The notes under the pieces: model-generated
What the model saw: the letters and a program-made list of their open reading frames with translations, nothing else
The model's database searches: none
What the model was told of the DNA's origin: nothing
In this document: positions 21,893-33,588 of the stretch, piece after piece
Position numbering within the stretch: position 1 is the first letter of the stretch
Layout of the letters: each line of letters starts with the position of its first letter
DNA from: Eudorina sp. 2006-703-Eu-15
Lineage: Eukaryota; Chlorophyta; Chlorophyceae; Chlamydomonadales; Volvocaceae
DNA: 64,000 bases
NCBI GenBank assembly: GCA_003117195.1
Contig: BDSI01000079.1
Location: 384,093 to 448,092 of the forward strand
Direction: 5' to 3'
Program-made: the position numbers and the translations under genes

Positions 21893-22806
21893 CTGAGAGG
21901 GAGCTGGGCTGTAGCTGTAGCTGCGAGCTGAAACTAATCTGACATTACTGCGGCCGACTTATGACTCCTGGCCTGCGGGGTATGACTAGAAACCTGCGAT
22001 CTATGACTGGCAGGAGCCCCAATGACCCATTCTAGTCATTTTGGGATCCAGTCATGATCGGTCATGAACGGGGCTATGAACGGGGCCATGAACGGGCCTA
22101 TGACTGCCGCCAGTCATGCAGCCCCCGTCCATGAACGGGCCTATGACTGCCTCCAGTCATGAAGCCCCCGTCCATGAACGGGCCTATGACTGCCGCCAGT
22201 CATGAAGCCCCCGTCCATGAACGGGCCTATGACTGCCGCCAGTCATGGCTGCACTTCCTCATGAACGGGCCTATGACTGGAGGGCATGCCATGACTGGTA
22301 TCATGACTGGGTTCATGACTGGGCCCATGACTGGGCCCATGACTGGCGGCGCCCTCCATGACTGGTTTTTTCCACGAGTGGCGGCAGCCTGTGGGGCTGG
22401 CACAGGGTGGGCCAGGGACAGATGGACCCGCAGCCTGGGTGCCTGCCCTTCGGCACGCTCGACAGAGCACAGGACACCTTCATGCGCCCATGAGGCTTCG
22501 AAGGCGTCCAGCGGAGCTGTCTTCAGCTGGGCGGTGATGTGTGAGAGTGGCAACCCAGCCATGGTGTCGTCGGGCAACGCTGCCATCCGGAAATGCGCCC
22601 ACATGAGCCGTTGGAGCTCGCTGACCACCTGGGTGACGACCGCTTCGGAGGGGCAGGGCTCGGTGTCAGCGGCTTGGTGGTGGCACCAGACGGCCCACAG
22701 CCAGGTGGCCCGAAGGGCGGTCCAGAGGGTTTGTAGGCCCGGGCTGGGAGGGTACTGGCCCCAGGCGGCGGCCCAGTCTCCCTAGTCTCCCAGCAGCAGT
22801 TCAACG
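21893..22806 (-). pseudogene. LINE fragment (3' end plus ORF2 C-terminus), internally deleted and interrupted
   Basis: Poly(T) and CTGAGAGGG jump directly to the ORF2-proximal UTR (21902), so about 950 bp of UTR is missing. A palindromic minisatellite (21953-22375) interrupts the copy. The ORF2 C-terminal frame then runs from 22376 to 22806. A short repeat of AGTCTCCCT occurs at 22775-22793. Confidence 0.8.
21953..22375. repeat. Palindromic minisatellite (ATGACTGG/CCAGTCAT units)
   Basis: Tandem 30-40 bp units alternate CAGTCAT and ATGACTG arms around CCGTCCATGAACGGGCC cores. The array sits exactly between the two parts of a LINE ORF2 end (GCGGC | GGCGGC). Confidence 0.9.
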
Positions 22807-23506
22807 CTCTGGATGGGCCCCTGACCAGGGCTCCACGGGCCTTTGCACCGGCCTCTGCCGCAGTACCCGCCTCCACGCGCCGGCACCGCCTGCCGCTGCC
22901 GGGGGCGCCTGCTGGCTGGGCCACTGCCCCGGCTGCTGTCCTCCCTGTGTGGCGTGCACAGCCTGGCCGGGCCCTGCCAGGAGCGTCGCTGACCACTGAA
23001 CTCAAGGCGGTGGACCTTCTCATCCAGCCCCGCCTCCTGGTGGGGGCCTCGTTCCCCGCCACACATGGTGTACTTCCAGACTCGTGCCTTCAGCAGGCAT
23101 GTGCTGCGGCCGTCAGTGCGGCGCTGGCTGCCAGCAAACCCGACGACTTCGTCAACCAGGCCGTCCATGGCCAAGGCCGCTCCACCAGTGTCGTGCTGGG
23201 CTCCTGCCCTGGGCTTAGTGGTGAAAATGCTGTGGCAGCTCTGCTGCGCCAGCACCACCTCCCTGTTGTTGCTGGAGGGCTGCAACTTCAGGTGCTGGTC
23301 CAGCCGTTGTATGTGCCCCTGCGCCCGCACACCCACAAGCTAGTCATCACCGGGCTACCGGGCGCCTTTGCTCTGGAGGGCGTCTCAGGGGTCCTGCTCC
23401 ACTGTGCGGGCCTGGTGGACTCCACGGCTGCTGGCGCCGACCTTGTGGCCGGCGAGCTCCTTGGGGACCCACTGGCTCGGGGCGGCACGCCTGCCGGCAG
23501 CCTCCC

Positions 23507-24942
23507 AAGCAGCAAGCCGGGAAGAAGGCCAGACGGCAAGCGAAGACCACCACACTTCAACCGAGCCCCAGAGGCACCAACCAGAAGGAAAGGGAACCAA
23601 GCAACGCCAACCTCACAGACAGGACGGGGACAGGGACAGGGCGGCAGAGGGAGAGAAAAGCTCCCAAAGCGGCAAAACGGCACAACAAGGCCGCACCTCC
23701 TACTCCAGGCCACCAGGCGAGACGGAAGGCCAAAGACGACCCACCCACCAACAAACAACAAAAACAAAAAAAGAAAAGAAAAACGGCTACAAAACCAGAA
23801 CGCAGCAACGAGGCAAACACTACCCAAAGAAACAGGGCAACACCCAACTGCAGCAGCCACAGAAGACACAAAACAAACAACGGAAGCAACAAACCTGCAG
23901 CGGCCCAAGGGAACACCGGAACGCCCAAACAGAAGGGGACACACCAAACCGCCCAACAGAAGGAACCCCACCCCCCACCCCCCAAATACACACCCCCCAG
24001 GCTCGCACGAACCCAAAAGCACCGAGGTGCCGCCCAAGGCACAGGAGGCCAGGGCACGAGCACACCAAGGTACCAAGCACGTCACGGCCGAACCCGGGTG
24101 CCGCTCGGCAGGGTCTCGAGCACGAGCACACCGCAGGGCCGCACAACAGGGCGCCGCTCCACCAGCCACGCCAACAGACGCCGGCCCGGCAGAGCACGAG
24201 CACGCCACGAGCAAGGGAAACGTCCAGGGCTGGTACCCTGCGGGGCGCAGCAAACAGGCACACCCCTCCCTCGCCAACCCAACACTGGAGGCCCTCACCC
24301 CTACAACACTGGCCCCCCTAGACCCCAGCACCCTCGAGGCCCCCCCACAAAGCCGAACTGAAACCCCCTTTCACTACTGCCCTACACAAATCGGAAGCGG
24401 CTCACACAACAAAACCCCCCTGAGCTGGGCTGAGCTGATGCTGTAGCTGTAGCTGCGAGCTGAAACGAATCTGACATTACTGCGGCGGCAGCCTGTGGGG
24501 CTGGCACAGGGTGGGCCAGGGACAGATGGACCCGCAGCCTGGGTGCCTGCCCTTCGGCACGCTCGACAGAGCACAGGACACCTTCATGCGCCCATGAGGC
24601 TTCGAAGGCGTCCAGCGGAGCTGTCTTCAGCTGGGCGGTGATGTGTGAGAGTGGCAACCCAGCCATGGTGTCGTCGGGCAACGCTGCCATCCGGAAATGC
24701 GCCCACATGAGCCGTTGGAGCTCGCTGACCACCTGGGTGACGACCGCTTCGGAGGGGCAGGGCTCGGTGTCAGCGGCTTGGTGGTGGCACCAGACGGCCC
24801 ACAGCCAGGTGGCCCGAAGGGCGGTCCAGAGGGTTTGCAGGCCCGGGCTGGTTGGGTACTGGCCCCAGGCGGCGGCCCAGTCTCCCAGCAGCAGTTCAAC
24901 GCTCATCATTGGGGGGCCGGGCCCCCCGGTGATGGCCCCCCT
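23507..24942 (-). mobile_element. LINE copy nested in ORF1 (3' UTR plus ORF2 C-terminus)
   Basis: It lies between the two halves of an ORF1 frame that rejoin cleanly when it is removed. Unlike most copies it lacks the poly(T) and last ~50 bp of UTR at its left end. It covers UTR 23507-24475 and ORF2 end 24476-24942. Confidence 0.8.
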
Positions 24943-25614
24943 GACGCCTCCCACCTGGTGGCTTTCATTCAGGCCCCCGCATCAGACCCCGACCTGGGCC
25001 GCCTGCCCCGGGCGTTTCACATTGGAGAGCAGACGGTGCGCATCAGCATCATCGACCTGAGAAGTGTGTCAGGGGGCCCCGCCGCGGCCGGCCCCTGTGA
25101 TGGGGCCCACCCCGCTGGCCCCACAGCTGCGGGCCCCACCCTGGCGGACACTGACATGCCTGACGTACCAGTGGCAGGTGATCCAGCTCCTGCAGCGCCG
25201 CAGCCAGCAGCACCGTCCGCTCCCGCGGCCCTCAGTGACAGGCCCGGGCCCCCTCGGCCCCCCAGTCTAGCTGATCAGGCCCGCTGGTGGCGTCGCCAGG
25301 GCCCTACCCCGGGGGAGCCCGACAACCCCGCCTCCTGGTGGGGGCCTCGTTTCCCGCCACACATGGTGTACTCCCAGACTCGTCTCCCAGACAGACTCAG
25401 CAGGCATGTGCTGCGGCCGTCAGCGCGGCGCTGGCTGCCAGCAAACCCGGCGACTTTGTCAACCAGGCCGTCCATGGCCAAGGCCGCTCCACCAGTGTCG
25501 TGCTGGGCTCCTGCCCTGGGCTTAGTGGTGAAAATGCTGTGGCAGCTCTGCTGCGCCAGCACCACCTCCCTGTTGTTGCTGGAGGGCTGCAACTTCAGGT
25601 GCTGGTCCAGCCGT

Positions 25615-25711
25615 TTTTTTTTTTTTTCTGAGAGGGACGTTACAAGGACAAAGGGACGGAAGCAGACCAAGCAGCAAGCCGGGAAGAAGGCCAGACGGCA
25701 AGCGAAGAGGC
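25615..25711 (-). mobile_element. Short LINE 3'-end insertion (about 97 bp)
   Basis: Poly(T)14, CTGAGAGGGACG and about 70 bp of 3' UTR interrupt ORF1 between the CAGCCG and TTGTATGTG that are adjacent in the other copies. A short CCG is repeated at the edges. Confidence 0.9.
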
Positions 25712-27055
25712 AGGGCCGTTGTATGTGCCCCTGCGCCCGCACACCCACAAGCTAGTCATCACCGGGCTACCGGGCGCCTTTGCTCTGGAGGGCGTCTCAG
25801 GGGTCCTGCTCCACTGTGCGGGCCTGGTGGACTCCACGGCTGCTGGCGCCGACCTTGTGGCCGGCGAGCTCCTTGGGGACCCACTGGCTCGGGGCGGCAC
25901 GCCTGCCGGCAGCCTCCCTGACGCCTCCCACCTGGTGGCTTTCATTCAGGCCCCCGCATCAGACCCCGACCTGGGCCGCCTGCCTCGGGCGTTTCACATT
26001 GGAGAGCAGACGGTGCGCATCAGCATCATCGACCTGAGAAGTGTGTCAGGGGGCCCCGCCGCGGCCGGCCCCCGTGATGGGGCTCACCCCGCTGGCCCCA
26101 CAGCTGCGGGCCCCGCCCTGGCAGACACTGACATGCCTGACGTACCGGTGGCCGGCGATCCAGCTCCGGCAGCGCCGCAGCCAGCAGCGCCGTCCGCTCC
26201 CGCGGCCCTCAGTGACAGGCCCGGGCCCCCTCGGCCCCCAGTCTGGCTGATCAGGCCCGCTGGTGGCGTCGCCAGGGCCCTACCCCGGGGGAGCCCGACA
26301 ACCCAGCTGCCCCAGCCGCCTTGGCCAGCCCCCTGCGGGCAGTCCTCACCAGTGTGCAGACCGCACATGACCGCCAGCGGTCAGTGTATCCCCGGGCGGG
26401 GGTTGGCCTTTCAATGGGTGATACCCCGGCCCGGGGCCCCGACGGTGCCCGCCCCGACGGTGCCCAGACCCCGGCCCGGGAGCCTCCCGGTGCCCGTATG
26501 CTCGCCGGTGGGGGCACCCCACTGGCGGCGGCCCCCAGCAGCCCCGCCGGGCAGCCTGCCCCCACTGTGGCCCGCCCGCCACCACCAGGGGCCGTCGGCC
26601 CCCCGGGGCCGGCGGCTGACGCCTGGAGCCCTGTCACACCCAGCCAGCACCCGGGGCGCCCCCCGGCCCCCCAGCTGGCTGCTACCCCCAGCAGCTCTGT
26701 CAGCCCCGCCCGCCTCCCAGCCCCAGCTGCTACCAGCCCCGCCCCCGCCCCCCTGCCAACCCCCCAAGCGCCGGCTGCACACAGGGGCGGCCCGCCGGCA
26801 GCTGCCACTGGTCCCCAGGCGCCCGAGGGTCCCCACAGCCCAGTGTACCCCGCCACCACCAGGCCCACATCAGCTCCGCCTTGTGATCGCCAGGGTCTCC
26901 CGCCACCAGGTGCCACAGTGCAGCCCAAGGGGGCGACCCCCCTGTCAGTGAGTGGGCCGCTGACCACCCATGAGGTAGCCCTCCTTCACGCCAGCCTCCT
27001 GGCCGGCCCCACCTTTGGTGACTGGCAGCCCCCCGGGCCCGCGTTACTGGCCGGG

Positions 27056-28571
27056 TTTACAAGGACAAAGGGACGGAAGCAGACCAAGCAGCAAGCCGGG
27101 AAGAAGGCCAGACGGCAAGCGAAGACCACCACACTTCAACCGAGCCCCAGAGGCACCAACCAGAAGGAAAGGGAACCAAGCAACGCCAACCTCACAGACA
27201 GGACGGGGACAGGGACAGGGCGGCAGAGGGAGAGAAAAGCTCCCAAAGCGGCAAAACGGCACAACAAGGCCGCACCTCCTACTCCAGGCCACCAGGCGAG
27301 ACGGAAGGCCAAAGACGACCCACCCACCAACAAACAACAAAAACAAAAAAAGAAAAGAAAAACGGCTACAAAACCAGAACACAGCAACGAGGCAAACACT
27401 ACCCAAAGAAGCAGGGCAACACCGAACTGCAGCAGCCACAGAAGACACAAAACAAACAACGGAAGCAAGAAACCTGCAGCAGCCCAAGGGAACACCGGAA
27501 CTCCCAAACAGAAGGGTTGGCGAGGGAGGGGTGTTCCTGCTTGCTGCGCCCCGCCGGGTACCAGCCCTGGACGTTTCCCTTGCTCGTGGCGTGCTCGTGC
27601 TCTGCCGGGCCGGCGTCTGTTGGCGTGGCTGGTGGAGCGGCGCCCTGTTGTGCGGCCCTGCGGTGTGCTCGTGCTCGAGACCCTACCGAGCGGCACCCGG
27701 GTTCGGCCGTGACGTGCTTGGCGCCTTGGTGTGCTCGTGCCCTGGCCTCCTGTGCCTTGGGCGGCACCTCCGTGCTTTTGGGTTCGTGCGAGCCTGGGGG
27801 GTGTGTATTTGGGGGGTGGGGGTCGGGGTTCCTTCTGTTGGGCGGTCTGGTGTGTCCCCTTCTGTTTGGGAGTTCCGGTGTTCCCTTGGGCTGCTGCAGG
27901 TTGTTGCTTCCGTTGTTTGCTTTGTGTCTTCTGTGGCTGCTGCAGTTGGGTGTTGCCCTGCTTCTTTGGGTAGTGTTTGCCTCGTTGCTGTGTTCTGGTT
28001 TTGTAGCCGTTTTTCTTTTCTTTTTTTGTTTTTGTTGTTTGTTGGTGGGTGGGTCGTCTTTGGCCTTCCGTCTCGCCTGGTGGCCTGGAGTAGGAGGTGC
28101 GGCCTTGTTGTGCCGTTTTGCCGCTTTGGGAGCTTTTCTCTCCCTCTGCCGCCCTGTCCCTGTCCCCGTCCTGTCTGTGAGGTTGGCGTTGCTTGGTTCC
28201 CTTTCCTTCTGGTTGGTGCCTCTGGGGCTCGGTTGCGGTGTGGTGGTCTTTGCTTGCCGTCTGGCCTTCTTCCCGGCTTGCTGCTTGGTCTGCTTCCGTC
28301 CCTTTGTCCTTGTAATGTCCCTCTCAGAAAAAAAAGAAGGGGACACACCAGACCGCCCAACAGAATGAACCCAACCCCCCACCCCCCAAAAACACACCCC
28401 CCAGGCCTGCACGAACCCAAAAGCACCGAGGTGCCGCCCAAGGCACAGGAGGCCAGGGCACGAGCACACCAAGGTACCAAGCACGTCACGGCCGAACCCG
28501 GGTGCCGCTCGGTAGGGTCTCGAGCACGAGGACACCGCAGGGCCGCACAACAGGGCGCCGCTCCACCAGCC
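27056..28571 (-). mobile_element. LINE 3'-UTR copy interrupted by an opposite-strand 3'-UTR copy
   Basis: Minus-strand UTR runs 27056-27514 and resumes at 28337-28571. Between them a plus-strand 3'-UTR copy (27515-28336) ends in TGTAATGTCCCTCTCAG and poly(A). AGAAGG is repeated at both junctions as a short target duplication. Confidence 0.85.
27515..28336 (+). mobile_element. 5'-truncated LINE 3'-UTR copy, nested
   Basis: Begins GTTGGCGAGGGAGG, runs the length of the UTR and ends in poly(A). It splits an antisense UTR copy. Confidence 0.9.
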
Positions 28572-28688
28572 AACGTCTCAGAGCTGCACGCCTGGCTTTG
28601 GGAGACCACGGCCCAGGACCCCTGACGCCCGCTGCGTGGCCTACACTCCCGGGTAATCGCAGTGCACTCGCGGTCCTGGAGGAGGAAT

Positions 28689-30514
28689 TTGTTTTTTTTT
28701 CTGAGAGGGACGTTACAAGGACAAAGGGACGGAAGCAGACCAAGCAGCAAGCCGGGAAGAAGGCCAGACGGCAAGCAAAGACCACCACACCGCAACCGAG
28801 CCCCAGAGGCACCAACCAGAAGGAAAGGGAACCAAGCAACGCCAACCTCACAGACAGGACGGGGACAGGGACAGGGCGGCAGAGGGAGAGAAAAAGCTCC
28901 CAAAGCGGCAAAACGGCACAACAAGGCCGCACCTCCTACTCCAGGCCACCAGGCGAGACTAGCGAGACGGAAGGCCAAAGACGACCCACCCACCAACAAA
29001 CAACAAAAAACAAAAAAAGAAAAGAAAAACAGCGACAAAACCAGAACACAGCAACGAGGCAAACATTACCCAAAGAAGCAGGGCAACACCCAACTGCAGC
29101 AGCCACAGAAGACACAAAGCAAACAACGGAAGCAACAACCTGCAGCAGCCCCAGAGAACACCGGAACTCCCAACAGAAGGAGACACACCAGACCGCCCAA
29201 CAGAAGGAACCCAAACCCCCCACCCCCAAAAAACAGACCCCCCAGGCTCGCACGAACCCAAAAGCACCGAGGTGCCGCCCAAGGCATAGGAGGCCAGGGC
29301 ACGAGCACACCAAGGCGCCAAGCACGTCACGGCCGAACCCGGGTGCCGCGCGGTAGGGTCTCGAGCACGAGCACACCGCAGGGCCGCACAACAGGGCGCC
29401 GCTCTGCCAGCCACGCCAACAGACGCCGGCCCGGCAGAGCACGAGCACGCCACGAGCAAGGGAAACGTCCAGGGCTGGTACCCTGCGGGGCGCAGCAAGC
29501 AGGCACACCCCTCCCTCGCCAACCCAACACTGGAGGCCCTCACCCCTACAACACTGGCCCCCTAGACCCCAGCACCCTCGAGGCCCCCCCACAAAGCCGA
29601 ACTGAAACCCCCTTTCACTACTGCCCTACACAAACCGGAAACTGCTCACACAACAAACCCCCCTGAGCTGGGCTGAGCTGACGCTGTAGCTGTAGCTGCG
29701 AGCTGAAACTAATCTGACATTACTGCGGCGTCGGCCTGTGGGGCTGGCACAGGGTGGGCCAGGGACAGATGGACCCGCAGCCTGGGCGCCTGCCCTTCGG
29801 CACGCTCGACAGAGCACAGGACACCTTCATGCGCCCATGAGGCTTCGAAGGCGTCCAGCGGAGCTGTCTTCAGCTGGGCGGTGATGTGAGAGAGTGGCAA
29901 CCCAGCCATGGTGTCGTCGGGCAACACTGCCATCCGGAAATGCGCCCACATGAGCCGTTGGAGCTCGCTGACCACCTGGGCGACGACCGCTTCGGAGGGG
30001 CAGGGCTCGGTGTCAGCAGCTTGGTGGTGGCACCAGACGGCCCACAGCCAGGTGGCCCGAAGGGCGGTCCAGAGGGTTTGCAGGCCCGGGCTGGTTGGGT
30101 ACTGGCCCCAGGCGGCGGCCCAGTCTCCCAGCAGCAGTTCAACGCTCATCATTGGGGGCCGGGCCCCCCGGTGATGGCCCCCCAGAGAGCCACCAGCCAC
30201 TCACGAGCACCCTTGTACGCCGGGCAGGCCACAAAGATGTGGGTCAAGCTGTCCATGCACGGTTCTGGCCGCCATCGCCGCGGCTGCTGCTGCTGTGGCT
30301 GCTGCCGTGGCTGTTGGCAGGGTGGGTGGCTGCAGGCGGCGCGGTCCGGCCGGCCTTTGGTTGCGAGGTACAGGCCGCACGGGAGCCGTGCATGCTGCAG
30401 GCGCCACACCAGGGCCTTGGCCCGGTTGCTGGCCGGGCTGTCCCACAGCCGCTGCCAGGTCTTGTGCTTCTGGGCCGCCGCGGGTGCACCCAAGCCCGGC
30501 GGGTCTGGCGGCTC
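28689..30514 (-). mobile_element. LINE copy E nested in LINE D
   Basis: Poly(T) and CTGAGAGGG at 28689, full 3' UTR to about 29700, then the ORF2 C-terminus (29709-30514) on the minus strand. AGGAAT is repeated at both edges. Confidence 0.88.
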
Positions 30515-31668
30515 AGGAATGGAGACGGCAGCATGCAGCCAATCGGGCCCCCAGCCATAGCAGCTGGTTCAGGATGCACCCAGTCCAGCCTGCAGCCTGG
30601 ATGCGGCCACGTTGCAACCCACTCTCCCCGTTCACAGCCAGTGTCACTCAGCTGCCGGCAACTCAGCGGCGTCCTCACAGCCGGGGGGACCCAGGGGCAG
30701 GCCCCTCGACAGCTGGGCCATCTACCTTCATCAACCACCCCCCCGCAGGGCCGCTGCAAGGGAGCCCGCCGGACCTACCAGATCAGCTGGCCCCCGTGGA
30801 CCCACCCGCCCCGCCGGACCCACCTGACCTGCCAGACCCACCTGACCCGCCTGAACCGCCAGACCCGCCGGGCTTGGGTGCACCCACGGCGGCCCAGAAG
30901 CACAAGACCTGGCAGCGGCTGTGGGACAGCCCGGCCAGCAACCGGGCCAAGGCCCTGGTGTGGTAGGTGTGGCGTCTGCAGCATGCACGGCTCCCGTGCG
31001 GCCTGTACCTCGCAACAAAAGGCCGGCCGGACCGCGCCGCCTGCAGCCACCCACCCTGCCAACAGCCACAGCAGCAGCCACAGCAGCAGCAGCCGCGGCG
31101 ATGGCGGCCAGAACCGTGCATGGACAGCTTGACCCACATCTTTGTGGCCTGCCCGGCGTACAAGGGTGCTCGTGAGTGGCTGGTAGCTCTCTGGAGGGCC
31201 ATCACCGGGGGGCCCGGCCCCCCAATGATGAGCCTTGAACTGCTGCTGGGAGACTGGGCCGCCGCCTGGGGCCAGTACCCAACCAGCCCGGGCCTGCAAA
31301 CCCTCTGGACCGCCCTTCGGGCCACCTGGCTGTGGGCCGTCTGGTGCCACCACCAAGCTGCTGACACCGAGCCCTGCCCCTCCGAAGCGGTCGTCACCCA
31401 GGTGGTCAGCGAGCTCCAACGGCTCATGTGGGCGCATTTCCGGATGGCAGCGTTGCCCGACGACACCATGGCTGGGTTGCCACTCTCACACATCACCGCC
31501 CAGCTGAAGACAGCTCCGCTGGACGCCTTCGAAGCCTCATGGGCGCATGAAGGTGTCCTGTGCTCTGTCGAGCGTGCCGAAGGGCAGGCGCCCAGGCTGC
31601 GGGTCCATCTGTCCCTGACCCACCCTGTGCCAGCCCCACAGGCTGCCGCCGCAGTAATGTCAGATTAG
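30515..31668 (+). pseudogene. ORF2 C-terminal region of LINE D
   Basis: Frame pieces encode the Pro-rich linker (repeated DPPAPPD blocks), WQRLWDSPASNRAKAL, the zinc-knuckle pattern C-S-H-P-P-C followed by MDSLTHIFVACPAY, and the terminal HITAQLKTAPLDAF block, ending at TAG. A TAGGTGTGG duplication at 30962 shifts the frame, and the N-terminal endonuclease and RT are absent. Confidence 0.8.
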
Positions 31669-31688
31669 TTTTCAGCTCGCAGCTACAG

Positions 31689-32011
31689 CACCCCCAGAAG
31701 GTGACAATGAGGCGCTTTGGCTGGCAACAGGGAAACCTCGCAATTCCCCTCGGGAGGTCCTGGGATCAACCCCAGCCACTGGCAAGTTGTCAGGGGTGTG
31801 ACGAGAAGGAGGGTGCCCACCCGTCCCTGTCCCGTCTGGAGGTTTACAAGACTCTCACCCATCCTAAGTCATCCAGCTGGCCTGTGGAGACGCCCAGAAG
31901 CCCGGCCTGCTAGCCGCTCGTGGAGTAGTGGCAGCATCAGAGGACCGCCAGACAACATAAAGAAAGGCACCCCGTCCCGAGTCCTGGTTCCTTCAGAAAA
32001 AAAAAAAAAAA
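31689..32011 (+). mobile_element. 5'-truncated SINE with 50-bp target duplication
   Basis: Matches the last 320 bp of the SINE at 62541-62952 and ends in CCTTCAG plus poly(A). The 50 bp at 31639-31688 are repeated exactly at 32012-32061. Confidence 0.92.
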
Positions 32012-33046
32012 CAGGCTGCCGCCGCAGTAATGTCAGATTAGTTTTCAGCTCGCAGCTACAGCTACAGCATCAGCTCAGCCCAGCTCAGGGGGGTTTGTTG
32101 TGTGAGCCGTTTCCGGTTTGTGTAGGGCAGAAGTGACAGGGGGTTTCAGTTCGGCTTTGTGGGGGGGCCTCGAGGGTGCTGTGGTCTAGGGGGGCCAGTG
32201 TTGTAGGGGTGAGGGCCTCCAGTGTTGGGTTGGCGAGGGAGGGGTGTTCCTGCTTGCTGCGCCCCGCAGGGTACCAGCCCCGGACGTTTCCCTTGCTCGT
32301 GGCGTGCTCGTGCTCTGCCGGGCCGGCGTCTGTTGGCGTGGCTGGTGGAGCGGCGCCCTGTTGTGCGGCCCTGCGGTGTGCTCGTGCTCGAGACCCTACC
32401 GAGCGGCACCCGGGTTCGGCCGTGACGTGCTTGGCGCCTTGGTGTGCTCGTGCCCTGGCCTCCTGTGCCTTGGGCGGCACCTCGGTGCGTTTGGGTTCGT
32501 GCGAGCCTGGGGGGTCTGTTTTTGGGGGGTGGGGGGTTTGGGTTCCTTCTGTTGGGCGGTCTGGTGTGTCTCCTTCTGTTGAGAGTTCCGGTGTTCTCTG
32601 GGGCTGCTGCAGGTTGTTGCTTCCTTTGTTTGCTTTGTGTCTTCTGTGGCTGCTGCAGTTGGGTGTTGCCCTGCTTCTTTGGGTAGTGTTTGCCTCGTTG
32701 CTGTGTTCTGGTTTTGTAGCTGTTTTTTCTTTTCTTTTTTTTGTTTTTTGTTGTTTGTTGGTGGGTGGGTCGTCTTTGGCCTTCCGTCTCGCCTGGTGGC
32801 CTGGAGTAGGAGGTGCGGCCTTGTTGTGCCGTTTTGCCGCTTTGGGAGCTTTTCTCTCCCTCTGCCGCCCTGTCCCTGTCCCCGTCCTGTCTGTGAGGTT
32901 GGCGTTGCTTGGTTCCCTTTCCTTCTGGTTGGTGCCTCTGGGGCTCGGTTGCAGTGTGGTGGTCTTTGCTTGCCGTCTGGCCTTCTTCCCGGCTTGCTGC
33001 TTGGTCTGCTTCCGTCCCTTTGTCCTTGTAACGTCCCTCTCAGAAA

Positions 33047-33588
33047 AAAAAAAGACGGGGAACCAGGCGGGAGAGTGTGATCGGACCCCCAGATTTGCGA
33101 CGCCAGGACCCCGAGGGGGGTGCCGCTCACCACTGATACCACCCTGGCGGCCAACCTCTGCTACGCCAGCCGCATCCAACGGCTGAACAACATTGGGCAG
33201 GTGTGGCGGCGGCATGGCCTCAGTTTCGTCGGCAGGGTCCATGTCGCCAAGCAGGTTTTGGGCAATGCCCTTGCCTTCCACTTCTTTTTTTTTTTTCTGA
33301 GAGGGACGTTACAAGGACAAAGGGACGGAAGCAGACCAAGCAGCAAGCCGGGAAGAAGGCCAGACGGCAAGCGAAGACAACCACACCGCAACCGAGCCCC
33401 AGAGGCACCAACCAGAAGGAAAGGGAACCAAGCAACGCCAACCTCACAGACAGGACGGGGACAGGGACAGGGCGGCAGAGGGAGAGAAAAACTCCCAAAG
33501 CGGCAAAACGGCACAACAAGGCCGCACCTCCTACTCCAGGCCACCAGGTGAGACGGAAGGCCAAAGACGACCCACCCACCCACCTCCT
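33047..33588. mobile_element. LINE RT fragment followed by an antisense 3'-UTR insertion
   Basis: 33120-33282 is plus-strand ORF2 sequence (LTTDTTLAANLCYASRIQRL, then VGRVHVAKQVLGNALAFHF). It is cut at 33283 by poly(T) and a minus-strand 3'-UTR piece to about 33588. 33047-33119 is of unclear origin. Confidence 0.75.

Larger units (their letters stand above)
22807..27055 (+). pseudogene. LINE ORF1 copies, rearranged and interrupted
   Basis: ORF1-type sequence (RLLVGASFPATHGV, VVLGSCPGLSGENA, LVITGLPGAF and a Pro/Ala-rich tail) runs 22807-23506, then 24943-25327. It jumps back to the earlier ORF1 region at 25328, is cut by a LINE tip (25615-25711), and continues to 27055. A minus-strand LINE (23507-24942) splits the first part at GGSLP/DASHLV. 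ORF1 products of LINEs are nucleic-acid-binding chaperones; no RRM or zinc knuckle is obvious here. The partial tandem repeat and insertions make it non-functional. Confidence 0.8.
28572..33046 (+). mobile_element. LINE copy D, with nested LINE E and a SINE
   Basis: Pieces 28572-28688, 30515-31688 and 32012-33046 join into one 5'-truncated LINE. Its ORF2 C-terminal end stops at TAG 31666-31668, and a 3' UTR with poly(A) follows. Removing LINE E rejoins GAGGAGGAAT with GGAGACGGC. Removing the SINE restores the UTR start. Confidence 0.88.

Noticed and set aside
28572..33046. Twin-priming inversion as the origin of the E/D arrangement
   Set aside because: The two orientations overlap in content and E has its own poly(T) end plus a short duplication, so a separate nested insertion explains it better.
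32176..33186. 336-aa and similar Cys/Leu/Phe-rich sense frames over the LINE 3' UTR
   Set aside because: Lies past the ORF2 stop in a T/G-rich UTR; no domain; varies by indels between copies without frame preservation.
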